Below, in pieces: positions 37,606 to 45,843 of a stretch of DNA of 50,918 nucleotides. Source of the DNA: a bacterium (GTDB lineage Bacteria; Babelota; Babeliae; Babelales; JABGSX01). A program made the translations under genes and the position numbers. The notes below the pieces were generated by a model, which worked only from the letters and a program-made list of their open reading frames with translations, had not been told where the DNA came from and ran no database searches. The stretch spans positions 1 through 50,918 of the forward strand of contig JABGSX010000040.1 in NCBI GenBank assembly GCA_018647505.1. Reading direction: 5' to 3'. Within the stretch, counting starts at the first letter, position 1. Each line of letters begins with the position of its first letter.

Positions 37606-38064
37606 TTACGAATGTTGCATTTGTTTTTTGTACAAAACAATAATAATTGGAATATTTTTATTAAAATTAAAATCTACAAGACTTGCTTCAAATTCTTTGT
37701 ACCATTCTTTTCTTGTTATTTCTTGATTTTTTTCTATAAAAAGAAAGTCACAAAACATTTCTTCTAACACAAATTCTTGCACGTATCCCTGCTCACCACC
37801 ATTGCTTAATTTTTTGTACACATTATGCGCTCCTTTTGGAAGATTTTTACTTTGTGTACTTAAACATGCAATATCGTGGTAGCAGTTGAGCGATTTGAGA
37901 ATTGCGTTTATCAAAAGGCGCCCTGTTGTGCGGTTGTACGTTTTAATTGTGTGGAATCCTGGCGTCAAGAAGGCGTTTTGCAAATCTATAATGTCACGTT
38001 CAGAAAATTTCAAAGATTCAACTTGGGCTTTTTTTCGTTGCATTTCTATACTGATTTTCTTCAT
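37606..38064 (-). CDS. Hypothetical protein
   Basis: 152 aa uninterrupted ORF between terminators; family not recognised. Confidence 0.65.
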   Translation of the reverse strand: MKKISIEMQRKKAQVESLKFSERDIIDLQNAFLTPGFHTIKTYNRTTGRLLINAILKSLNCYHDIACLSTQSKNLPKGAHNVYKKLSNGGEQGYVQEFVLEEMFCDFLFIEKNQEITRKEWYKEFEASLVDFNFNKNIPIIIVLYKKQMQHS

Positions 38065-38175
38065 GGCTGTGCCTTTCCAGGTCGAATTGTGTTTTGACTT
38101 TCTTTACCGTTATGCAATTTTAAAAATTTTAAACCTTATTTTTTTTCATACCTTACATAAATCAAAACACTAAAA

Positions 38176-38370
38176 TCAATCTTTTGCAACACTTAGCGCA
38201 TGTTTTGCCCAAAAGGCCGCATACGCAAAACACCAAAAAGCGTGATTTAAAGGGGTTATTTGCAACACAAGAGGCGCCAAAAAATTTCTTATAAATATTT
38301 TTAATTTATGTACTTTTAAATAAAATCCTACAAGAAATTCTAACAATGCTTGGAAAAATATTTGATAAGC
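38176..38370 (-). pseudogene. Unlisted ORF fragment: decayed gene or small membrane protein
   Basis: Open minus frame AYQIFFQALLEFLVGFYLKVHKLKIFIRNFLAPLVLQITPLNHAFWCFAYAAFWAKHALSVAKD*, no ATG, absent from ORF track. Confidence 0.3.
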
Positions 38371-38374
38371 TCAT

Positions 38375-38402
38375 AAAAAATCCCCGACCAAATGGTCGGG
38401 GA
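38375..38402 (-). terminator. Rho-independent terminator (minus strand)
   Basis: Minus: tccccgaccatttggtcgggga then tttttat. Confidence 0.85.
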
Positions 38403-38428
38403 AAACTTAAAATAACCTCGCTATTTTA

Positions 38429-38731
38429 TTACCCCCATCCTTTCTTTCCAGCCTTTTCAATACGCCTAGCTTTTCTCTCTGCTCTTGGAGGTCGTTCTGG
38501 CCCTCCCTTTGGAGACGGCTGATTAGCGATAGCTGCCTCCCTCTTTTTAAGCGTCACTCCACGCTTTGCAAGTTTTCTTAAAGTTGCTCCGTCGCGACGC
38601 TCAACGGCCCTTGCAACCCTGGCCGCCATTGTATCCACAACTAAATACCCTTTTTTTCTCTTTGGGCAATATAATAAAGAACTAGAAAATGTCAAAACAG
38701 CAATCGATAAAACAAAAATCTTTTTAATCAT
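38429..38731 (-). CDS. Small secreted very basic protein
   Basis: Signal MIKKIFVLSIAVLTFSSSLLYC; Arg/Lys-rich mature part; own terminator. Confidence 0.7.
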   Translation of the reverse strand: MIKKIFVLSIAVLTFSSSLLYCPKRKKGYLVVDTMAARVARAVERRDGATLRKLAKRGVTLKKREAAIANQPSPKGGPERPPRAERKARRIEKAGKKGWG

Positions 38732-38743
38732 GTATTTTTCCTT

Positions 38744-39004
38744 TTATTCGGCATATCTATCTACAACGTGTTCCATATCCCCGTCTTTTCCTCTTCCTGA
38801 TGCCGCCCTTGCTTCAGCGGCTGCAGCCTTTTTAGACAGTCTTCTTTCCGCTTTGCGGTCTTTTCTAGGAGAACCTTTTCCGGAACCACGCTTTCCGTGC
38901 CTAGTTGCCGCTGCTATTTTTTTATCACCCTTTTTTTTTGTAGCATCAACACATAACGGCAAGCCAATTAAGAGAGCCAAAAATAAAAATTTTAGTTTTT
39001 TCAC
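38744..39004 (-). CDS. Small secreted very basic protein (GTG start)
   Basis: Signal MKKLKFLFLALLIGLPLCVDA; Lys/Arg/Gly/Ala-rich; RBS aaagga. Confidence 0.65.
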   Translation of the reverse strand: MKKLKFLFLALLIGLPLCVDATKKKGDKKIAAATRHGKRGSGKGSPRKDRKAERRLSKKAAAAEARAASGRGKDGDMEHVVDRYAE

Positions 39005-39161
39005 AATCTATCCTTTTATAGAATATAGTTTTGTTTATTAAAGCAAGGAAAAGTATTATACCGAATTTTCTTTCAGTTAACAAATTTTACACAATTATGC
39101 CTTTTTGGGGGCAAGATTTGCTAACCGCCAATCATTCAGAATGAAACATTGTTTTTTTTTA

Positions 39162-39638
39162 TTACAGCTGTTTTCCTCGCCACAGGCCACACAAGCTTAT
39201 CGCAAGCGCATCTGTTACATCCTGCTTTGATTTATGTCCAATTTTTGGAAAAAGATGTGTTATAATTCTAGCAACTTGTTCTTTGCTTGCACCCCCAAAG
39301 CCGGTAAGGGCAGACTTTATTTCTCGTGGAGAAAACTCAAGCAGCTCCAAGTTGTTCCGATCTGAAAGCAAATACAATATTCCGCGAAGATATCCAAGCT
39401 TTAAAAAATTTTGTGCATTTTTCCCAAGAAATGGTGTTTCTATTGATAGAACATCAACATTAAACTGTTTTATTTTGTCAGAAATAGAGTCATGGAAAAT
39501 TGTTATTCGCTTGGCTAAGTGATGTTTTTGTGGCAATCGCAAAAAACCATAATCAAGTAAATAAACTTTGCCTTGTGTATATTGAATAACCCCAAAGCCA
39601 GTTATTGAAAAGCCAGGATCTACTCCCAAAATTATCAT
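39162..39638 (-). CDS. ruvC: Crossover junction endodeoxyribonuclease RuvC
   Basis: ILGVDPGFSITGFGV; SIETPF; FSPREIKSALTGFGGASKEQV; DVTDALAISLCG. Confidence 0.93.
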   Translation of the reverse strand: MIILGVDPGFSITGFGVIQYTQGKVYLLDYGFLRLPQKHHLAKRITIFHDSISDKIKQFNVDVLSIETPFLGKNAQNFLKLGYLRGILYLLSDRNNLELLEFSPREIKSALTGFGGASKEQVARIITHLFPKIGHKSKQDVTDALAISLCGLWRGKQL

Positions 39639-39712
39639 GCTACTACAAACCTATGTTTTATTTTTATTATAAAAGCATGCTCATAATATCATCATAAGGG
39701 GAAAACACAAAA

Positions 39713-39742
39713 TAAGAGCCACGGACGTTAGCCATGACTCTT
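39713..39742 (-). terminator. Probable terminator of methyltransferase gene
   Basis: Minus: aagagtcatgg-ctaacgt-ccgtggctctt then attttgtgtttt. Confidence 0.65.
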
Positions 39743-39765
39743 AAATAGATTAATTAAATTATAAT

Positions 39766-40518
39766 TTATTTATCTATTTTTAAATGATACACCCAAATTG
39801 GTGGAAGATTTGCTGTAATATGCTCTGAGTCAAATAAGTATTCTTCTCTTAGGCTAGACATCAACTCTCGCTTCGCTTTAAAAACCTTTAAAGCTTTCTT
39901 GCAATCATCAAAAAGGCCTAGCTTTTTGTTAACTCTCAGCGCAATTTCTCGAACCTTGGCAATTCCCCCAAGCTCTACATAACTTATAATTCCGCCAGGC
40001 TTAATTAACTTCTTATATTTCTTGATAATTTTCTTTATAACTTCTAGTGGAATATTTGTGAATGGAACTGTAGAAACAATATAGTCATACCTCTTATCTG
40101 TTTTCCACGTGGTAACATCTTGGCAATAAATATCAACTTCTTTTTTATATCCAAATTGTTGATTCAAAGCCAGTACGTATTCTTCATTAATCTCAACGAT
40201 GTCCAGCGAGTCTTTATCCTGAACATGTTTAAATATTTCTCTAGTTACAGCACCGCAACCAGCTCCAACTTCAAGAATATTTTTAGGCCCCTCATGCGCT
40301 GCAATATACTTTGTACATGCCTTGGCAACAAACGTTGAACACGGACTAAGCGCCCCAACAGTCAAACCGTCTCTTGCAATTCCTTTTACAAATAAGCTTA
40401 TATTTTTTCCCCATAAATAACGTGAGCCATTGTAAGCTCCTCCGGCCAAAGCAAGGCCAAGCAAAACCCCCAGCGTTATACTTCCTTTTTTCAGCAAAAA
40501 TTTGTTTTTTGCGTACAT
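39766..40518 (-). CDS. SAM-dependent methyltransferase (PmtA/KsgA-like) with N-terminal TM segment
   Basis: GALSPCSTFVAKACTKYI...ILEVGAGCGAVTREI; DYIVSTVPFTNIP; hydrophobic N-terminus GSITLGVLLGLALAGGAY. Confidence 0.8.
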   Translation of the reverse strand: MYAKNKFLLKKGSITLGVLLGLALAGGAYNGSRYLWGKNISLFVKGIARDGLTVGALSPCSTFVAKACTKYIAAHEGPKNILEVGAGCGAVTREIFKHVQDKDSLDIVEINEEYVLALNQQFGYKKEVDIYCQDVTTWKTDKRYDYIVSTVPFTNIPLEVIKKIIKKYKKLIKPGGIISYVELGGIAKVREIALRVNKKLGLFDDCKKALKVFKAKRELMSSLREEYLFDSEHITANLPPIWVYHLKIDK

Positions 40519-40566
40519 AAAATAACCCTTTGATTAATGTGTTTTTATTGGAACTTCGCTGTGCGA

Positions 40567-41946
40567 TCAACCGTTTGGATCGTACTCGTCAAAACGAGTT
40601 AGCTCCCGTATGAATGTTAAATTAATAGTGCCAGTTGGACCATTACGTTGTTTACCAACAATAAGTTCAGCCAAGTCCGGATTTTCCGTGTCCTGGTTGT
40701 ATACTACTTCGCGATACAAAAACATTATAAGGTCTGCGTCTTGCTCAATAGCACCAGACTCTCGCAAATCTGAAAGCATTGGCCGTTTATCCATCCTGCT
40801 ATCAACAGCTCGAGAAAGCTGAGAAAGCGCAATGACAGGAATCTTTAACTCCTTCGCCAACGCCTTTAAGGAACGTGAAATCTCAGAGACTTCTTGATGC
40901 CTGTTCTCATGTCGCTTTGTACTATGTAAAAGCTGCAAATAATCAACAACAAGAATATCTAATTTATTTTGCAATTTTAATTTGCGAGCCTTTGTGCGAA
41001 GATCAAATATATTCAAAAAAGCAGAATCGTCAATGAAAATCTTTGTTTCTGCAAGTTGAGCTGCAACATTTGTTAGCTCAATCCATTCCTCAGAAGAAAT
41101 TGTAGCATTTCTAATGTTTCTATGAGCAATTCCAGATTCTGTTGAAAGCAACCTCAGTGTCAGCTGCTCCGCGGACATTTCAAGAGAAAAAAAACCAACG
41201 ACAAATCCATCTTTTGCTGCCTGAGCCGCAATATTAAGAGCCAAGGCAGTTTTGCCCATTGAAGGCCGCGCCGCCAAAACAATAAAATCACCAGGCTGAA
41301 ATCCAGACGTCATATCATCAAGCTGAGAATAGTGTGATGCAATACCAGTTATTCCTTGGCTGTTGCTTTTAATTTCAGATAAGTGCTTAAATGTTTTTTT
41401 TAACCAAATGTTAAGCTGAACAAAACTCTGAGCAACCCTTTTGTTGGCAATCTGAAAAATAGTATTTTCTGCCTTATCAACAACTTCCTTTATATTTTGA
41501 TCATCTTGAGAATAGCATGAACTTATAATATCGGTTGCTGAGCTAATTAGCTCACGTAAAACAGCTTTGTCTTTTATTATGTCTGAATGTTGCTCAATTA
41601 ACCCTACTGCCGGAATCTCTTCTTGCAAAGAAACCAAATAAACAACACCACCTATTTTCTCAAGCTGTTTTTTCTTTTCAAGCTCATCCTGAAGAGTAAT
41701 TAAGTCTATCCGTTTGTGCTGATTGTAAACTTCTAAAATTGTCTCATAAACCGTTCTGTGTGCTAAATGATAAAAATCCTGCGGAAGCAGCATCTCAGAA
41801 ACACGCGAAACATACTCGTCGTTTAAAAGCAAAGCTCCCAAAACAGCCTTCTCAGCCTCCAGGCTAAACGGTAACTGCTTGCCAAGGGATCTTTCAGGAA
41901 AAATGTTTCTTCTGTCTTGTTGTGTTGTGTTTTTCTCTCTTGGCAT
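40567..41946 (-). CDS. dnaB: Replicative DNA helicase
   Basis: LPFSLEAEKAVLGALLL; ARPSMGKTALALNIA; SLEMSAEQL; VVDYLQLL; SDLRESGAIEQDADLI. Confidence 0.96.
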   Translation of the reverse strand: MPREKNTTQQDRRNIFPERSLGKQLPFSLEAEKAVLGALLLNDEYVSRVSEMLLPQDFYHLAHRTVYETILEVYNQHKRIDLITLQDELEKKKQLEKIGGVVYLVSLQEEIPAVGLIEQHSDIIKDKAVLRELISSATDIISSCYSQDDQNIKEVVDKAENTIFQIANKRVAQSFVQLNIWLKKTFKHLSEIKSNSQGITGIASHYSQLDDMTSGFQPGDFIVLAARPSMGKTALALNIAAQAAKDGFVVGFFSLEMSAEQLTLRLLSTESGIAHRNIRNATISSEEWIELTNVAAQLAETKIFIDDSAFLNIFDLRTKARKLKLQNKLDILVVDYLQLLHSTKRHENRHQEVSEISRSLKALAKELKIPVIALSQLSRAVDSRMDKRPMLSDLRESGAIEQDADLIMFLYREVVYNQDTENPDLAELIVGKQRNGPTGTINLTFIRELTRFDEYDPNG

Positions 41947-41967
41947 TAATACTAATCCAAAACGATT

Positions 41968-42417
41968 TTATTTTTTTTCTGCTACGACATTCAGCTTTAT
42001 TTTTGGTTGCAATCTAGAAGACAATTTGACGGTTACATCAAAAGCCCCTTTGCTTTTTATTGACTTGTCTAACTCAATCTGGTTTTTGGCAACTTTAATT
42101 CCTTTTGCATCTAGAAGCTCAACAATCTCTGTTCTATTAATTGCGCCATAAAGTTTGCCATCATCATGCATTTTACGTTTGAGTGTTAAAGTCATTGATT
42201 TTATTTTTTCAGCTAACATGGATGATTTTGACTCAACAACTTCTTTGCGATGCACAACGTGCTTAACTTTCTTTGAGTAATATTCTTGATTTGATTTCGT
42301 AATAATAATGCCTAGCTTGCGTGGTATCAAAAAATTTTTCGCATACCCCTCTTTGGCATTAATAATCTCTCCTGCTATGCCAATTTTTTCTATATCCTTT
42401 AGCAAATACACTTTCAC
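41968..42417 (-). CDS. rplI: 50S ribosomal protein L9
   Basis: MKVYLLKDIEKIGIAGEIINAKEGYAKNFLIPRKLGI. Confidence 0.95.
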   Translation of the reverse strand: MKVYLLKDIEKIGIAGEIINAKEGYAKNFLIPRKLGIIITKSNQEYYSKKVKHVVHRKEVVESKSSMLAEKIKSMTLTLKRKMHDDGKLYGAINRTEIVELLDAKGIKVAKNQIELDKSIKSKGAFDVTVKLSSRLQPKIKLNVVAEKK

Positions 42418-42519
42418 AGCGGTCCTTTTATTTAAAACTAAATGTAAAATTTCCTATCAATTTTAGAAAGTACAGCACATTAAGTATAAACATACCGCCA
42501 AAAATTAGAAGAAGAAAAG

Positions 42520-43098
42520 TTACTTTCTCAAATCTAACAAAACCTTTTCAACGTCAGAAATTGTCGCACCAGAAGCTGCGCTTGCAACGACTTTTTTCTG
42601 GTCATTGGACAAAGAAAAAGACCCAATAGCTTTTGCCAGTTTTTTACCGGATAAATACATCACACTTTTTGCAACCCCAGGCAGTCCAAGACCAACCGGA
42701 CGATTTAAAATACAATACCAAGCAACAAGCTGACCAGGAGTCCACAATCCAATATCTATTTCGTGAAAATCTTTTTTGATTTTCAACTCTGCCTTTATAT
42801 TTTTTCCATGCTTTGTAATATCTTGCCATCTGACTGTCTCACCTTTTGGATAGGCTGATCCACTTTTCAATTTAGAAAAGTCTATCCGACCAAGAGGAAC
42901 ATTCTTTTGAAGACTATCAACAACAAACATTTTGAGCTTTTTTGAAAATATATCCGATGACTTAGCAACTACTGTCCCAGATGGCTTGGCAGGCACTGAC
43001 ACAGATAGCTTAGGAACTCTGTATTTTCTATCTTTTTTCTTACCCCAAGCAACAAAAAAAACACAACCCAACAAAACAAAAATACATTTATACTTCAT
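42520..43098 (-). CDS. Hypothetical secreted protein
   Basis: Internal ATG at 43098 with RBS gaggtag gives signal MKYKCIFVLLGCVFFVAWG; track start 43140 probably too far upstream. Confidence 0.7.
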   Translation of the reverse strand: MKYKCIFVLLGCVFFVAWGKKKDRKYRVPKLSVSVPAKPSGTVVAKSSDIFSKKLKMFVVDSLQKNVPLGRIDFSKLKSGSAYPKGETVRWQDITKHGKNIKAELKIKKDFHEIDIGLWTPGQLVAWYCILNRPVGLGLPGVAKSVMYLSGKKLAKAIGSFSLSNDQKKVVASAASGATISDVEKVLLDLRK

Positions 43099-43171
43099 AT
43101 GCCTACCTCGAAAATAAAAAAACTTTAACTGTATATTCATTTATAAAACGTTCACACAAAAAAGCCAAGAC

Positions 43172-44557
43172 TTATGTTTGAAAAAAATCATGACCTACCA
43201 ATCCGTCCTTGCCAATAAAGCACCCATGTTTATGGCTTACATACAAAACATTCTTATTATTTTCAAGCGCATGCATGCGAGCACATAAAAGCATCGCCGT
43301 GACAATATAATTACATGAAAACCAACCGTCATTTACAAAGCATACTATTGTTTTACAATCACTTTGCACATCAGAAAAATAACGCGGAACAAAAAACTCA
43401 GAGCACAAAAAAAACTCAACCGGTTGTTCCTTTAGAAAAAAAATGTTTTTTTTCTTAGACCCAGAAATAAATGGATACGAACTTTTTAAGAAGGTATCTT
43501 TAAATAAGATTTTTAAAAGTGGCATGCGAGGGAATTTCTCCGTCAAAAGCAAGTGTTCTTTTTTGTCATAGATTTTTGTTATGCGACCTTGGTGTAAAAC
43601 ACAAACACAATTTAAATAACTTGAACCCTCCTTGCGGTGTGTACCTAAAACAAGTTTAGTATTTTTGGTTAATGCATTATAGCTCCACAGATCAACCACA
43701 AAAGGATAGTTGTTTATCGGGAATGGAAATGTAGACTCTGGCATAAAAATGGCGTCTAGATCCTTTTTTTCTTTCTTTATCCTTATCAACTCCTCTTCTA
43801 TTTTTTTTTCATAATCATCTATGCATAATGTTTTGCTTAAAGCCCTGGCTATCTCCACATGCTTTGTCCATAAGGGCAAATTAAGCTCGCGCCAAAAAAA
43901 GGAAAAAACCAAAAAAGGTAACAGCGACAATCCTGCAAGAAAAAAATAAAAAGATTTTTTTTTCTTGAAAAAAAGAACCACGGCCGCCTGAAACAATAAA
44001 ATTAAAAACAGGACCAAACCTTTTGACAAGAAGGAAACACAAAAAAGAATTCGTGGGTAATACGCGAGAGGTAAAACAGGAAAGCTTAATGAATAACCCT
44101 CTATCCAACCACCAATCGCAAGCCCCCCGTAATAAACCGACATAAAAAATATCCATATAAAAAAAACCCAGCTAATCCAACAAAGTTTTTTTTTGGAAAA
44201 AATGTATGCACTCAATAAGCAAAGCCCCAACCATAAAGCAAAATAGCCCAACATTAAAAGATACAAAAAAAAGCGCGAAATCCCATATCCACGCTCAAAT
44301 AATAAAACCGCAAGCCACCACAAATGCATAGCATAAAAGAAAAAGCCCCAAGAAAAACCATAGTTAAATGCCTGAGCTTTTTTTTGGCACTCAAAGCAAT
44401 TATAAAAAAGGGGAACAGCAAAAAAAAATACAAGCCAAGCGGAATATTCTGAGAACAAAAACGCAACATGCAACAAAAAAGCCGAGAAAAAAATCATTAA
44501 AAATTTTTTACGGTTTTGTATGCTCTTGCCAATTTGATGCGTACAGCTTAGCTTCAT
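43172..44557 (-). CDS. lnt: Apolipoprotein N-acyltransferase-like (Lnt/CN-hydrolase) protein
   Basis: Multi-TM N-terminus; AIFMPESTFPFP, YDKKEHLLLTEKFP, FFLCSEFF (candidate E-K-C triad), CFVNDGWF. Start may be internal ATG at 44497. Confidence 0.78.
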   Translation of the reverse strand: MKLSCTHQIGKSIQNRKKFLMIFFSAFLLHVAFLFSEYSAWLVFFFAVPLFYNCFECQKKAQAFNYGFSWGFFFYAMHLWWLAVLLFERGYGISRFFLYLLMLGYFALWLGLCLLSAYIFSKKKLCWISWVFFIWIFFMSVYYGGLAIGGWIEGYSLSFPVLPLAYYPRILFCVSFLSKGLVLFLILLFQAAVVLFFKKKKSFYFFLAGLSLLPFLVFSFFWRELNLPLWTKHVEIARALSKTLCIDDYEKKIEEELIRIKKEKKDLDAIFMPESTFPFPINNYPFVVDLWSYNALTKNTKLVLGTHRKEGSSYLNCVCVLHQGRITKIYDKKEHLLLTEKFPRMPLLKILFKDTFLKSSYPFISGSKKKNIFFLKEQPVEFFLCSEFFVPRYFSDVQSDCKTIVCFVNDGWFSCNYIVTAMLLCARMHALENNKNVLYVSHKHGCFIGKDGLVGHDFFQT

Positions 44558-44930
44558 CTTTTATATCTCGTTTGAGAAAACACGACAACAAACACTTTGC
44601 GGCGCCCTTTTTGAACAAGCGAACTCCAATAAAGATCCCATTATCTTTCGGCTCATAAGAAATCTGCACAGAATTTTCTGTTTTTTTATGTGAAGGCCAT
44701 GGATCCAGAAAGTCTTCTTTCACTCCGTCCATAATTTTATCTTTTGCCTTTGAAATAGCATAGGTCAAGGCTCCTTGTGCCAGAAAAAACACCTTCTCTT
44801 GCGCCTGTTTTTTATGTGTTAATTCATCCATTCGAGAGATACCAGCCCACAAAGCAAGACACCAAACAACAAGCACGCTAAGCACAAAAAAAACTACAAT
44901 CGACATAAATCCTGATTTATTACACTTCAT
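44508..44930 (-). CDS. GspK/PilX-like minor pseudopilin
   Basis: KSG|FMSIVVFFVLSVLVVWCLALWAG N-terminal prepilin-like segment without E5. Confidence 0.65.
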   Translation of the reverse strand: MKCNKSGFMSIVVFFVLSVLVVWCLALWAGISRMDELTHKKQAQEKVFFLAQGALTYAISKAKDKIMDGVKEDFLDPWPSHKKTENSVQISYEPKDNGIFIGVRLFKKGAAKCLLSCFLKRDIKDEAKLYASNWQEHTKP

Positions 44931-45411
44931 TTTTTAAAAACACATTTCTAACAATGCTCTCTTTTTCATAGTTAATACAAATTTCTACACTCGTTATACA
45001 ATCGCCAGCAGGATTAATTTTATATTCAAATCGTAGAGCGTCAAGCGATCCAAATATGCAACTACGAGAGGCCTTACTCCACTTGTTTGTAGATATATTG
45101 TAATTTCCAGAAACCCTTATCAGTTTCTTATCTTTCATATAAAAACCAATGTCCACATCTTTTGCCCTCCATACTAAAAAATTATCCTTCATTTCTTTCC
45201 ACTTTTTTATATTAGCCGGCGCTTGAAATATATCTCTCGCAAAGGAGTCGCACGCATTATTAGCAACAATAAATAATTGGCACTGTTTGGTATTACCGGT
45301 AAGATCAATATGGTTCTTCGCAACAAATCTAAATAATAAAGACGAAAGAATTGCCGACAAAGCAACATAACAAATTGCCTCTATAAGACTAAAGCCCTGT
45401 TTATGCCTCAT
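44920..45411 (-). CDS. GspJ/PilW-like prepilin-type protein
   Basis: MRHKQG|FSLIEAICYVALSAILSSLLF, canonical prepilin motif with E5; start moved to internal ATG. Confidence 0.78.
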   Translation of the reverse strand: MRHKQGFSLIEAICYVALSAILSSLLFRFVAKNHIDLTGNTKQCQLFIVANNACDSFARDIFQAPANIKKWKEMKDNFLVWRAKDVDIGFYMKDKKLIRVSGNYNISTNKWSKASRSCIFGSLDALRFEYKINPAGDCITSVEICINYEKESIVRNVFLKNEV

Positions 45412-45763
45412 GTTTATTCTCGCAATACGTAGATAGACTAAACTTTCTTTCAGCCCCAAAAGTATCTTCCCACAAAACGTTAACTGTGTACCACTGCCCT
45501 CCTTTGCAACTTGGGAGCGGCTCTTTTTTTACAAATAAATTGGCATAATGCGGCAACTTTGGCAAAAAAGGAATATTGTGTATTTCCGATTCAATAGCCT
45601 CCTTTGCGACTTGAATAACCCACCATCGCCGCTTTATGTTAATAACTTGATTTGAACATAAAACTTGAAAGCGAATTAGTATCGCTCCAAAAGCAGCAAA
45701 CAGTAGCAAAGCAAACAAAAATTCAAGCAACAACGTACCAGATCTATTGAAAATGTTTTTCAT
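45401..45763 (-). CDS. GspI/PilV-like prepilin-type protein
   Basis: MKNIFNRSG|TLLLEFLFALLLFAAFGAIL. Confidence 0.7.
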   Translation of the reverse strand: MKNIFNRSGTLLLEFLFALLLFAAFGAILIRFQVLCSNQVINIKRRWWVIQVAKEAIESEIHNIPFLPKLPHYANLFVKKEPLPSCKGGQWYTVNVLWEDTFGAERKFSLSTYCENKHEA

Positions 45764-45843
45764 TGATTGACTTTCTCCCACACAAAATTATATTTTTAGT
45801 ACGTTGAAATATTGTTTTACGCTTACCATATTCTGGAGGTAAA

